Shown: positions 1 to 11,180, numbered from the stretch's first letter. The stretch: 64,000 nucleotides of DNA from Tubulanus polymorphus (GCF_964204645.1 NC_134029.1:12950850-13014849); one strand, 5' to 3'. Numbers and translations are program-made. Notes: generated by a model from the letters alone, not told the origin.

Positions 1-1
1 T

Positions 2-1498
2 TCGATTCCATTAAAGATTCTTAGGAATAAACAAGAGCTGTACAGAAATAAAGCTAAAACGGTTAACAGGATAGTTATTTCACCAAATACTAAACAAATA
101 GTTCAAATAAGTGTCGATACGTTGGCGGAAGGTTCATTGGTTGTTTTTGAACCATACAACCACAAGTTATTGAATAAATGTTTAGGTGGAGGTAAAACAT
201 TATGCAAAATCACGGACGGAAAAATTTTCGCTACTATTGTGTATCCTACTAATGAACCAATTCAAATTTCAAAAGATTATGGGCTTGGATTTGCATACAA
301 TGTAACTGACGATGATTGTTTCGATTTCGCAGATGACAATACTAGTGCAAACATTTTCTCCGTTGATACTGATACACCACGAAATTATGATGAAAAAATT
401 AAAATAGCGGAAAATTTAGGCATAAAAATTCCAGAAAACTCAGGATTGACTCTGGAACAAAAAGAGAGATTAATGTATTTAATTGGATGTAATAGGTCAA
501 TATTTGCTAGTAACTTACAGGAAATCGGCAAAACTTCATTAGTAACCCATAAGATAGAAACAACTGATGACGACCCTATAATTCAAAGACCTTATCGCAA
601 AAGTCCACACTTGAGACAGGTAGAAAACGACTTGGTTAACGAACTGTTAGATGCCGATCTTATTGAACCAACTGATTCTGTTTTCAATAATCCTGTGGTT
701 TTGGTCACAAAACCAGACAATACGTATAGGTTTACTATTGATTTTAGAAAACTGAATTCGAAGACCGTAACGCAATCATTTCCACTACCTCATTTTGATG
801 ATGTATTCGACACTATAGCCGATGCTAAACCCATGATATTTAGTAAATTAGATCTTAATTCAGGATTTCACCAGATACCGCTACATGAAGAATCGCGTCA
901 TAAAACAGCTTTTCAAACGACACAAGGCAAAATGTGCTTCAAAAGAATGCCGATGGGAATTAAAAATGGTCCTATGGCTTTTCAGATGCTTATGTCAAAA
1001 TGTTTAGGTCATTTGAATTGGCAATATGTATTGTGTTTCATTGATGATCTCATCATATTCTGTCAAGATTTTGACAGTCACTTAATTCATTTATCGAATG
1101 TTTTTGAGAAGCTTAAACAAGCCGGTCTAACTGCGAAACCGACTAAGTGTGAATTTGCTGTCCCAGACATTGAATATCTAGGTTATACGTTATCAGCCGA
1201 GGGTCTTCGTACTTGTAAAAAGAACATCGAAAAGGTTGACAGCTTTCCAGTTCCGACCAATGTCAAACAATTACGAAGTTTTCTAGGGTTGACAAATTTT
1301 TACAGGAAATTCATTCAAAATTATGCATCAATAGTTTCTCCCTTGAATGCTTTGAACTGTAAAGATGTGAAGTTCAAATGGACCCCTGATTGTCAGAAAG
1401 CTTTTGATACGCTTAAACAGAAATTAACTAGTGATCCAATTTTGATATTCCCTGATTTCAATTCTCGTTTCTATCTCTCGGTTGACTCTTCGGACTAA
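2..1498 (+). CDS. pol: Gypsy polyprotein, end of protease region and reverse transcriptase (5' partial)
   Basis: Reverse transcriptase part of a Gypsy Pol polyprotein, which copies the element RNA into cDNA. The frame is open upstream to base 2, so any start codon inside the window would be artificial. RT motifs appear in order: YRFTIDFRKLN near 730-760, KLDLNSGFHQIPL near 844-882 with a catalytic Asp, the FIDDL (YxDD-type) box near 1040, and FLGLTNFYRKFI of the connection region near 1280. The frame stops at a TAA (1496-1498) inside the first RNase H motif (VDSSD, stop, AIGYVLSQ). The following coding sequence is in the same frame. One nonsense change in an otherwise open frame is the simplest reading; programmed readthrough is possible but unsupported. 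Confidence 0.9.
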   Translation, partial: SIPLKILRNKQELYRNKAKTVNRIVISPNTKQIVQISVDTLAEGSLVVFEPYNHKLLNKCLGGGKTLCKITDGKIFATIVYPTNEPIQISKDYGLGFAYNVTDDDCFDFADDNTSANIFSVDTDTPRNYDEKIKIAENLGIKIPENSGLTLEQKERLMYLIGCNRSIFASNLQEIGKTSLVTHKIETTDDDPIIQRPYRKSPHLRQVENDLVNELLDADLIEPTDSVFNNPVVLVTKPDNTYRFTIDFRKLNSKTVTQSFPLPHFDDVFDTIADAKPMIFSKLDLNSGFHQIPLHEESRHKTAFQTTQGKMCFKRMPMGIKNGPMAFQMLMSKCLGHLNWQYVLCFIDDLIIFCQDFDSHLIHLSNVFEKLKQAGLTAKPTKCEFAVPDIEYLGYTLSAEGLRTCKKNIEKVDSFPVPTNVKQLRSFLGLTNFYRKFIQNYASIVSPLNALNCKDVKFKWTPDCQKAFDTLKQKLTSDPILIFPDFNSRFYLSVDSSD

Positions 1499-4471
1499 GC
1501 TATTGGTTACGTTTTGTCTCAGAAAAAGAATAATTTAGAACATGTTATCGGATATGGTGGTCGCGTGTTACGTGTAAACGAAAAGAAATGGCATATTAGT
1601 GATAAGGAAGGATTAGCTTTGATTGAAGGAATTCAGAATTTTCATCCCTACCTGATTGGAAATGAATTCACTGTGTATACTGATAGCAAAAGTTTAACGT
1701 ATATTCATGAAAACCGACTAAATAAACGTATAGGACGTTGGGAATTGGCTCTTCAAGCATATAATTTTTCTGTTGAACACCGACCGGGTAAGAAAAATGG
1801 CAATTGCGACGGTTTAAGTAGACGAGATTATGATAAACCTCCTCCTCCTAGACCTGATGATCCTTCACAAGAAACTGTTTTCACAGCAATGAAAAATGGA
1901 TCTCAGTCTTATGAAGTCGTGTTTGATTATACTAGCCCCGTGGTGGCTGAGTTAACTCCTGATACTTATAAGGAGATTGAACTGATTAAACCTGCTAATA
2001 TAACTCACTTACAGCGGAATTGCACTGAAGTTTGTCACATGTTGGAACATAAGTTAGATCCATCATATGCTGTCAACGATGAAAAACTGTTTCGAAAGCT
2101 CAGTTGGAGGGCCGACCAATATGGTATTATCGATGGCACGTTATATTATTTGTATACGCCTAGAGTTACTGGTATTCCTAAAGCCGAGAAGGTCATCCCA
2201 GTTCTTGAAGTTCCTAGGTCATTACGGTCGAAAATATTGAAAGCTTACCACGATTCATTAGTGGGGGGTTGCCACCAGGGTCGAGATCGTCTTTATGGTG
2301 TTTTACGTAATAAATATCATTTGGATTCCATGTATGAAGATTGCGGGAAATATGTTTCTACTTGTGAGAATTGCCAACAGGTCAAACGGAATTATCATAG
2401 TCATCCAACACCCTTACAACCATTACCAATTGAAGGCTTATTCTCCAGATGGCACATTGACTTCCTTTGCAATCTTCCGGAGACACCTGATGGCTATAAG
2501 CATATCCTACTCGTAGTAGATAGCTGGAGTAAATGGCCCGAGGCTTTTCCTCTCAAAACTCAGGAAACAACAGAGGTAGCAAAGGTTCTCTTTAAAGAGA
2601 TATTTTCGCGGTATGGTGCGCCTCATTCTTTAGTCTCTGATCGCGGTAAAACATTTATGTCTAAGTTAGTTGGAGCTCTCTGTGAATTGTTTCACGTGAA
2701 ACAACATTTCACCGCTCCGTACCATCCTCGATCAAACTCAGTTTGCGAGAGAACTAACCAATACATTTGGCAGTCGCTTAGATCGTATTGTAACCAGGAT
2801 CAGACTAATTGGGATACACTAATGCCAAGTGTAATGATGAGTTATAGGCATGTTCCCTCAACTGAAGGTTCAGGTTTTAGCCCTTACCACATGTTATTTG
2901 GTCAAGAAATGCGTTTACCAATAGACACGGCTTTAATTCCACGCCAATCGTTAGCTACTGATCATAAGGCATACTTATCACATATATTAAGGCAGCTGGT
3001 CATATCACGAAATATTGCTAACGAGAATATTAAAAGAGCTCAAAATAAGTATAAAACTCAGTTCGATAAAAAGGCATCAAAACCTCAGTTTCAGATTACT
3101 GATCGCGTTTGGCTAAAAGTCATGAAAGTTAAGAAAGGAAAATCACCAAAGCTGTGTAAAAAATACGTAGGTCCCTATTTCATTCAGTCAATAGCTAGTA
3201 AAGGGGCTTATCAATTACGAAGAATCTCTGATAACGTTTTACTCCCATCGCATGTCAATGGGAACCGTCTTAAGTTATACAAAGATCCTTCATCGCGTCC
3301 GAATTATGAAGAGGTCGCATGGGATGGTTCAACAGCTGAGGAAAACCCTGAATTATTCGACGAGATTCATGGGCGCTTAAAATCTAAACCTAGCAATCTA
3401 GCTGATACTCCAACTGACACTCAAATTTCGGCAGACGATAACAAAGATAGACCGGTCGTTACTGACACTTTCAATAAATCAGATATTCAGAAAATTCTAC
3501 AGTACAAACTAGAAAATGGTTTATGTAAATATCGCGTAAAATGGAAGTCAGATTTAAATCGTGAAAATTCTTGGGAATTAGGAAAATGGATCCCAAATAA
3601 ACTAATTCGACACTTTCACGAAAACTATGCGGCATCAGGCAAAAAACGTAAGAAACCTTGCAAAAGTAAGTTTTTTGATCGCATTACAGACAATGCTGAT
3701 AATAATCAGGGAAATCAAAACGATCGAAATGATAACGAGAATGACGTAGCAAATATTATAATCACAAATAGAGATAGATGTCAGGGTAGTGAATTAGAGA
3801 TACGTGCAAAACCTAGAAGAAAATTAAATGGAACCGTAATACAGGGTGTATACGTTACTTATGATCGCTTCCAGGAATTTGATAATCAGATATCTAATGA
3901 TGGCTCATCAAATAATGAGAATGTAAATAGTGTATATTGTTCAGCTCGATCGAAAACTCACCAAGAACATACAATTGAGGAAAGCGTTAAGAGTAGTTCA
4001 GATTCAAGTAATGTCGCTATCGAAGAGGCTATTCGGACGGGAAATCGTCGGGCGTTATGTCCATGCCCTACAGGACAAACTATAGTTGCCACTAACTTTC
4101 AGAATAATGTGCTATTCGTAAAATATTATCATGGCAGTCCATGGTACAGGGCATCGAATCGCGATTGGTTTGAAATAAGTGATTATGGAAAAACTCTCGA
4201 ACAGCTATGGGGTATTAATCATGTCATTTCTGCGAATGAAAAGCCTCCCACCGAAATTGAACTCAGAAAATTCGGCGGACCATTAGCCAATAGGGCCGTA
4301 TCAACTCGTTTCAACGACCAGGGTGTCTTAGAATATTATGTTCTATTTGGGCGCTTTGCTCCACCTTTATGGCTGCCTTGGTATGAAACACCTCCTGGCA
4401 TACAGAGTCAGTACGCTTCGCATTTGAAATCAATTTCGTCGAAACTCAATAGTTACGGTAGGTTTTCTTAA
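1499..4471 (+). CDS. pol: Gypsy polyprotein: RNase H, integrase, chromodomain, long C-terminal tail
   Basis: Continues the preceding frame after the single TAA. RNase H is seen at AIGYVLSQ, WHISDKEGLALIEG and YTDSKSLTYIHE (about 1500-1830). The integrase has an HHCC zinc module (H..H..CENCQQ, about 2250-2390). Its catalytic core shows D in WHIDFLCNLP, D in SLVSDRGKTF and E in SNSVCERTNQYI (about 2450-2760). A chromodomain follows at about 3480-3640 (YRVKWKSDLNRENSWELGKW). Chromodomains in Gypsy integrases are known to steer insertion to particular chromatin. After it come about 270 further residues: an Asn/Asp-rich linker, then a segment rich in Trp and Tyr (WYRASNRDWFEISDYGKTL; YYVLFGRFAPPLWLPWYETP). 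The latter has some chromo-like character. The final tail is not recognised as a known domain. Confidence 0.88.
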   Translation, partial: AIGYVLSQKKNNLEHVIGYGGRVLRVNEKKWHISDKEGLALIEGIQNFHPYLIGNEFTVYTDSKSLTYIHENRLNKRIGRWELALQAYNFSVEHRPGKKNGNCDGLSRRDYDKPPPPRPDDPSQETVFTAMKNGSQSYEVVFDYTSPVVAELTPDTYKEIELIKPANITHLQRNCTEVCHMLEHKLDPSYAVNDEKLFRKLSWRADQYGIIDGTLYYLYTPRVTGIPKAEKVIPVLEVPRSLRSKILKAYHDSLVGGCHQGRDRLYGVLRNKYHLDSMYEDCGKYVSTCENCQQVKRNYHSHPTPLQPLPIEGLFSRWHIDFLCNLPETPDGYKHILLVVDSWSKWPEAFPLKTQETTEVAKVLFKEIFSRYGAPHSLVSDRGKTFMSKLVGALCELFHVKQHFTAPYHPRSNSVCERTNQYIWQSLRSYCNQDQTNWDTLMPSVMMSYRHVPSTEGSGFSPYHMLFGQEMRLPIDTALIPRQSLATDHKAYLSHILRQLVISRNIANENIKRAQNKYKTQFDKKASKPQFQITDRVWLKVMKVKKGKSPKLCKKYVGPYFIQSIASKGAYQLRRISDNVLLPSHVNGNRLKLYKDPSSRPNYEEVAWDGSTAEENPELFDEIHGRLKSKPSNLADTPTDTQISADDNKDRPVVTDTFNKSDIQKILQYKLENGLCKYRVKWKSDLNRENSWELGKWIPNKLIRHFHENYAASGKKRKKPCKSKFFDRITDNADNNQGNQNDRNDNENDVANIIITNRDRCQGSELEIRAKPRRKLNGTVIQGVYVTYDRFQEFDNQISNDGSSNNENVNSVYCSARSKTHQEHTIEESVKSSSDSSNVAIEEAIRTGNRRALCPCPTGQTIVATNFQNNVLFVKYYHGSPWYRASNRDWFEISDYGKTLEQLWGINHVISANEKPPTEIELRKFGGPLANRAVSTRFNDQGVLEYYVLFGRFAPPLWLPWYETPPGIQSQYASHLKSISSKLNSYGRFS

Positions 4472-5197
4472 GTTTCCCGGATATCATATGAATATCAGCG
4501 ATAGTCGTTTTAAGTGAAGTGCATGAAATCATTCGTAGAAAACACGTCAAATAACGTATCATAAATCTGATACGAGACATGATATAATATAACGTGGATT
4601 AATTGAGACTGCGATGATAAGTGTTAATACAGTTCAATTATGCTGGTGGTGTCATCTTTGCTCAATTACTATGGTTATTCTTTATTTACTTCTGACCACT
4701 TTTTTTGGATAATGATCAGTTTTTTTTCTTTTGGTTGACAAGGGTAACTGTATTTGTGTGGTGTCATTGCCTGAACACTGTTCTGATGTCAGATGTTGCA
4801 TGTTACTATCATTGTGTCATGAAGTTATTTCCAGTCAGTAATCGGAAGATCTTCAAAACGGAGAAATGCGTACCAGTACTACTTGCAATCACCAACCGGA
4901 CTCTATAACTACACAACACGTCGTTACCTCTGTTCCTTCGTCGCAGAATCAGCCAGAATTCGGGGATCCTTTGCAGATAATTACAATTAACGTATCATCG
5001 CATTGACCGTATATAACGACAACATGTGACTCTTTCGTGAATGACTAATCATCCGGATGTTACTGTCCAGCGTTTGCACATTTTCGCGCGGTGAAACTCA
5101 TTATACGTTCTCGCAGTGGAAGGAGTTTTAATGAACTTATACCATCTGCGTTTTCCGCAAATTTGGAGTACCAAATTTAATTGGACAAGGGGGCATC

Positions 5198-5751
<554 letters not shown>

Positions 5752-5756
5752 ACCAG

Positions 5757-8316
5757 CCGGTTACAGTTTTATATGAATACATTTTAGATCTAATACCTAT
5801 GAACTCTATCATTTCTTCACCACCTAATTCATCTTCGAATTTACCAGGAACTTTTTTATTATCATTGTTAAACAATTCATGATCTTTAGGATAGTTACTG
5901 AAATCAAAATGATGTTTTAATGTTTTTAAATCATCAGTTATGTTATTAGTTTTTATCTTTAATATGTAACTGTCGGTATCAAATTGTAATACATTATAAT
6001 ATAATTCATACATTAATAACTTTGATATTTCTAAAACTGATGCTCCAACATAAATTGGTTTATTAAATTTCATTGATGTTCTTCTCATTTTAACTGCGGC
6101 TAAATTTTCATCAAATATTCTGTTACCTATAAATTTAGGATATGTTTGTAAATGCCTTATCCTTTTGCCATTACTTACTAACTCAATATCATTTCTATTT
6201 CTAATATTTTCACAAGTCTTACCATAGAATGCATTATTCATTAACTTGAAGAAATCTTTCTCAAAATCAGTTTTAGCTTCAGTTCTCTGTTTGGTGTTAA
6301 AATCTATATATTTTTCTAACCACTTAGATTGACTAAATGAAATATATCTATGTACTTTTTTTAGGATCATTCCTTGTTTTAGATAAAACTTTAACATCCG
6401 ATAATGCACTACATAATTATATTTATCTTCTTGAGTTACCATTAACTTTTCTGTATGAATATGATTTTCGGGTTTAATTCTTTTTTGATAATTTGATAAT
6501 TCTTCATGAGTTACAGTTTTATGTTCTGGACAGTATGCTAGATTTCTAGATTTAAATTTAATATGTTCAGGGTATTCTAAATCTACAACAAAAAAGTAAC
6601 CAGTATCTGAATCGTCTGCAATATCTAGAATCCTTTTCTTCCAATCAAATTTATCATTATTTTCATGTTGTAAAACTTCACTTATTTCAAATACTCCTTA
6701 AGGTTGTGGTTCCATCATTGCCCAACCATATAGATTATTTGCATCTATATATTATAATTTATATCCAGGGTTAAAAAATCCAGGAAAAAATCATTTTCAT
6801 TAGAATTTAATTTCTTTCTTTTATAATATTTTTCTTTTCTATCTTGATCAGTTAGTTCCTTATTTAATGATTCAAAATCTCCATATATTACAAATGGTAC
6901 TTTATTTTTGTAATCCTATTTTTTGAATTCTAATATTTTATCCTTTTCATTTGGTAAAACTAATTTACATTAATCATGATTATCACATAATTGTTTATGA
7001 TTTAATAATGTACTTTCATTACTGAATCTATGTAAACATTTTCTACATAGATATATTTTATGGTTATCATTTTCTGATTTAAAAAATAAATCGAATTGTT
7101 TAATCCACATATAATGATTTTCATAATATAATATATCTATAACATCATTTGAATCATAATGTTTTGATAGGTATAAAGGTTCTAATGTATAATGTTTTAT
7201 ATTGTTACCTTTTGTATTTGGTAATTTGATTAAATCAAATACATTTATTCTTAAATTATTATCTCTTTCTATTTTTGGGATATTTTTAATTCTAACAGGA
7301 TACTTATCTATCTTATAATTATTTTAAAATTGTTTATAATTTGTTAATCTATAAGTATGTTGTTTATAATCTTCAACTGGGTGTAAGCAACTTATTATAG
7401 CCCATAGAAAACATTTATCATCAAAATTTTGTACATTTATTACAGCATTAGTTTTAAATGGTAGTTTAATATAACTCGATGCTTCAATATCTGGTTCTTT
7501 ATAATATGATACATTATTTTCATCAATTGGTTTTGATTGAGTTAACTTATTATATTTTGTGTTATAAACATGTAAAGTCATAAATATTATCTCATCAAAT
7601 ATTAAACCAGATCCTTCAAAATATTTCTCTTCTATTTTAGTTTTTACTTCATTATAACATTTATCTAATTTTTCATCTATATGTTGTTTTGAAATAATAT
7701 GTTGTGAATGAGAATTTATATTATATATTGGTTTATCTTCAGATTTTATAAACTTTACTTTAGAAGATATACTAATTTTAGGATATTCAACATCAGTTAT
7801 TATTTTTATAATATTGTTCATATTTTCTAAATGTTTTTTATTTTCTTCTAATGTTTTTCCTTTATGAACTTTAAACTCGATAGCTGCTGGACCAATATCA
7901 CTTTTAAATGCTTCGGTTATCTCTATATATTTTTTATTATCTAATGAATTAATATAATTTCTTACATCTTCCATGTATGGTCTTTTATTGTTTAATTTAT
8001 TTCTTATTCTTTTAATTGTCTTATGTTTCTTATCGTCATCTTCATCAAAATAATCATTATTCATATTTCTAATATGACTTTTAGATTTTAAATGTTCATT
8101 ATAATATCTTTTATCACTGAATGATTGATTACATGTATCACATTTGTATGTTTCTTTTTCATTCTTTAATTCATCTAATTTAGTTTCTAATATATCATCT
8201 TCATATTCTAATTTCAATTCATTCTCTAAATGCATTTTAGTTTTATTGTGTCTTGATTTTTGGGATTTATCTATATTGATTTTACATGTTGAACAGTAGT
8301 ACTTATTTGCTTCCAT
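5757..8316 (-). pseudogene. Family B DNA polymerase of mobile-element/virus type (copy 1), broken
   Basis: Remains of a DNA polymerase of the protein-primed family B kind found in Maverick/Polinton elements and related viruses. The ATG at 8316 opens a region with two C2H2-like zinc motifs (YYCSTCKI..H..H and YKCDTCNQSF..H..H). Next come the KCFLWAIISCLHP motif shared by this family, a further CxxC..H..C finger near 7000, and the exonuclease motif VIYGDFES near 6900. Polymerase motif A (DANNLYGWAM, near 6720), motif B (NNAFYGKT, near 6220) and motif C (FDTDS, near 5970) follow. There are in-frame stops near 7323 and 6972, further stops, and frameshifts. A block between the exonuclease motif and motif A is missing compared with the copy at 61.7-63.7 kb. 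The C-terminus is cut off by the Gypsy insertion at 5757. No capsid, integrase or packaging ATPase gene lies beside it. Confidence 0.82.
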
Positions 8317-8578
8317 TTTAATACTAAATTCTTTTTTTAAAATTGATTTTAGAAGTTCAATGATTTAAATGTGAATTATTTCAATCACACTTTACTAACA
8401 CTTTTAATGTTTAAAAATCTAACTCATACAAATATAAATATTGAAACATGTTTAAAATATATCTATATATATATTCTATAAGAGCTCGTACTCTCGTACT
8501 CTGATCTGAAAGCCTACTTTTCTAATTACTTATATATGTTATTCATTTATATTTTATTCATGTATATGATTATGTTAA
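8317..8578. other. AT-rich flank upstream of polymerase B copy 1
   Basis: About 260 bp of AT-rich sequence upstream of the minus-strand polymerase start. It could include the promoter of that gene, but no specific motif is convincing. Confidence 0.4.
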
Positions 8579-8774
8579 GAGTAATAGGGGTAATGGGCTT
8601 TCAGGTTAAAGGTTGAGAGGTTGAGAAATTTTACAAATGTGAAAATAATAGTAATTTCTAGTTGAATTAGGAGTGTGCGCGACTAATTCAACTAGAAATT
8701 ATTGTTATTTTCACATTTGGAAAATTTCTCGACCTCTCGACCTTTGGCTTGATAGCCCATTACCCCTATTACTC
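8579..8774. repeat. Near-perfect palindrome, about 90-bp arms (foldback element)
   Basis: The left arm 8579-8669 starts GAGTAATAGGGGTAATGGGC. It is matched in reverse complement by the right arm 8684-8774, which ends GCCCATTACCCCTATTACTC. The loop is about 14 bp. There are a few mismatches and small indels. No coding capacity is seen. It abuts the next palindrome directly, sharing the bases around 8773-8774. Confidence 0.92.
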
Positions 8775-9420
8775 AGGTGGCTTAGCTCAGTCAGTTTTGG
8801 TGGTACATACCTGAAACCAGTCTTATTAGGACAAGAAAGCACTGGGAGTGGACCTAAATCATTGATTTTTAATCCATTCTTCACTTTATTGAAGGATATC
8901 CACAAAGTATTCACTGAAAGGGGTTAAAAAGAGAAAATTGACTCCATGATTTGACAGTTTAACAATATGTTTCCATGCCTACACACCAAACTTCAGTTGG
9001 TAGGCATGGAAACATTTTTAAACTTTCAAATCATGGAGTCTCTTTTCTCTCACGAACCCCTTTCAATGAAGACTTTTTTGGATATCCTTCAATAAAGTGA
9101 AGAATGGATTAAAAATCAATGTTTAAGGTCCACTGCGGTAAAAGTGCAGATCCGCACCTCTCCGCGTAAGCGGTTCAATCAATTTCATTAAATATCATTG
9201 TTTCAGATTCAATTTCATCAGGAATTCAGTACATTGCCATTGGCTAATAATAAGATATCTTCACTAGAAAGATTTTAGCCTGGATTCTGTCATTCAGCAG
9301 ATTGCGTCAATCATGAGAGGTGCGGATCTGTACTTTTACCTCCACTGCCAGTAATTTCTGGTCCTAATAAGACTTTTATCAGGTATGTACCACCAAAACA
9401 GACTGAGCTAGGCCACCTGA
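8773..9420. repeat. Second palindrome, about 210-bp arms, with a nested insertion in the right arm
   Basis: The left arm starts TCAGGTGGCTTAGCTCAG and the right arm ends CTGAGCTAGGCCACCTGA. The centre lies near 8990, where GTTTCCATGCCTAC faces GTAGGCATGGAAAC. The right arm is longer because a 204-bp element was inserted into it. The terminal segment GGTGGCTTAGCTCAGTCAG resembles a tRNA 5' end with an A-box. The structure may therefore be two tRNA-derived SINE halves head to head, but no B-box is seen. It is classed as a foldback/MITE of unknown family. Confidence 0.88.
9137..9340. mobile_element. 204-bp MITE with 26-bp TIRs and 8-bp target duplication
   Basis: The terminal inverted repeats are GGTAAAAGTGCAGATCCGCA at the left and TGCGGATCTGTACTTTTACC at the right. 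They extend to about 26 bp with one mismatch. The element is flanked by direct repeats TCCACTGC at 9129-9136 and 9341-9348. Removing the element and one repeat restores the symmetry of the surrounding palindrome. An 8-bp duplication fits hAT, P or Merlin-type transposases. No transposase is encoded. Confidence 0.92.
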
Positions 9421-9745
9421 TGTGTGGTCTCAAGTCAAGTTGAATTGAAATAGACATTACGTCATTAGCCGTTGCGACGAGTGAGCAAATTGGTGAGAGA
9501 GCAAATTGGCTACTACAACCACACCATTAAATAATGTCCTCATGTCAAGTTTAAATATAGAATGAATGGTGTGAATTTTAGTTAATTAAAGATTTCATAT
9601 CGATATGAGCTTACTGTTTTGATCAGTTCAAAAACCTGGTGAAAAAAGGATAAATTCGAGCCTTGACTATTTTTGCACCGGTAGCTGGCGCCATCTAATT
9701 AACTAACACATCAGCGTTTCAGTCGTAGCGGAGTTCGGATTTTAG
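9421..9745. other. Non-coding stretch before the Harbinger transposase
   Basis: No convincing gene or repeat is seen. It may contain the 5' end of the Harbinger element, whose inverted repeats I could not locate. Confidence 0.4.
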
Positions 9746-10556
9746 ATGCAACTATATTTCAACTTGGGTTTATATTCTCACTTGGGGCGTAACATAAGTC
9801 AGACGAAATCGTCTGAAGAATTTTGTCTTCAATTCAGTTTTGCAGCAATCTTTAACGCATCCACCGGTATACAAGTTCTGAAGAGAAAAATAAGAGACTG
9901 TGACGCCGATTTTTTCGATGATCTGAAACTGAGCGAGGAATTAAGATATTTGCAAGATGGACGGAAACCTCGTATGCAGAATTATCTGTCAACGGTTGCG
10001 GGTTTGTACTCACCTGATGACTTCAAATCACGGTTCAGGATAAGCAGACAGACATTTGCCGTACTAGAAAATCACATTACGCCTATTCTTGCCGCATCTC
10101 GGACAAGAAATTCGGACATATCGTATCAAAAGCAAATACTCATTTTCATATATTACTGTAGTACGGTACCCAGGATCCATTGATTAGAATTGCTGATATA
10201 TTTGGCTGTTGTGAAGCATCAGTGTTTAGTATTATTGGTAAGTCAAAATGATCACGTTATGTACAATATGAATAGCAGACAAAGTTACATCAACTCCTTT
10301 AAGCAGTAGGCTATGTTCCATCTCTTTGTCATTTCAGCTAAGTTGAGTCAGATCATCAACAAGAATTTGCTGAAGAAGTTTATTAAATGGCCAACTGGTG
10401 ATAATGTTCAAGAGGTGTTCAATGGTTTCGAAGAGAAACGACATTTTCCAAAAGTGATAGGAGCACTGGAAGGTACTCACATCCCTATCAAAACACCAAA
10501 AAAGATTGCGAAGTCTACATTAACAGGAAAAAATTTCATTCAATCAGTGTCACTGC
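9746..10556 (+). pseudogene. PIF/Harbinger transposase, N-terminal half
   Basis: The region resembles animal HARBI1-like nucleases, which cut and paste Harbinger elements with 3-bp target duplications. The first part (9746-10160) includes YSPDDFKSRFRISRQTFAVL, typical of the domain before the catalytic core. A frameshift near 10165 moves the frame to PLIRIADIFGCCEASVF. A plausible 100-bp intron follows (GTAAGT at 10238, TTTCAG ending 10337). The next exon carries the first catalytic block as VIGALEGTHIPIKTP. The family has Asp where this copy has Glu (GALDGTHI). Coding homology stops near 10556, where BEL/Pao sequence starts, and resumes at about 12249. Confidence 0.85.
10238..10337 (+). other. 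Intron in the Harbinger transposase gene
   Basis: Donor G|GTAAGTC and acceptor ATTTCAG|CT. The flanking exons join in frame to continue the Harbinger homology (SVFSII then KLSQIINKNL). Confidence 0.7.
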
Positions 10557-10560
10557 TGTG

Positions 10561-11180
10561 TGCTGTTTTGCCCTTTCGTGTAGCTGAAGTTCCAGCATTT
10601 TATCATTGTGGAGTAGATTTTTTTGGCCCCCTCTACGCTAGTTCAAATTCTACCACACCAATTAAATGCTACGGACTCTTATTTACTTGTGCTGTAACAC
10701 CATTCATTTGGAGCTTGTTCCATCATTATAAACTCCAGATTTCATGCTTGCTTTTCGTAGGTTCATTTCAAGACGCTCAATACCGAAAATGTTGTTGTCA
10801 GATAACGCCTCTACGTTTTGTTGTGCGGAAAAGGAGGTAACGAGTCTCTTGAAATCAACATGCATAAGTGTGCTGTTTTGCCGTTTCGTGTAGCTGAAGT
10901 TCCAGCATTTTATCGTTGTGGAGTAGATTTTTTTGGCCCCCTCTACGCTAGTTCAAATTCTACCACACCAATTAAATGCTACGGACTCTTATGTACTTGT
11001 GCTGTAACACCATACATTTGGAGCTTGTTCCATCATTATAAACTCCAGATTTCATGCTTGCTTTTCGTAGGTTCATTTCAAGACGCTCAATACCGAAAAT
11101 GTTGTTGTCAGATAACGCCTCTACGTTTTGTTGTGCGGAAAAGGAGGTAACGAGTCTCTTGAAATCAACATGCATAAGTC
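10561..11180 (+). repeat. 310-bp direct tandem duplication inside the BEL integrase
   Basis: Bases 10561-10870 and 10871-11180 are nearly identical. Both begin TGCTGTTTTGCC and end at CATGCATAAGT. The unit is 310 bp, not a multiple of three, so it shifts the frame. Both copies show the same shift between the first and second catalytic aspartates, so that shift is older than the duplication. Confidence 0.96.

Noticed and set aside
3640-4471. Envelope gene fused to the Gypsy polyprotein
   Set aside because: The tail lacks a signal peptide, transmembrane segment and furin-like site. It continues the integrase frame and looks soluble.
5757-8316. Complete Polinton or integrated virus
   Set aside because: Only a broken polymerase gene is present. 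No capsid, integrase, protease, ATPase or long terminal repeats are seen.
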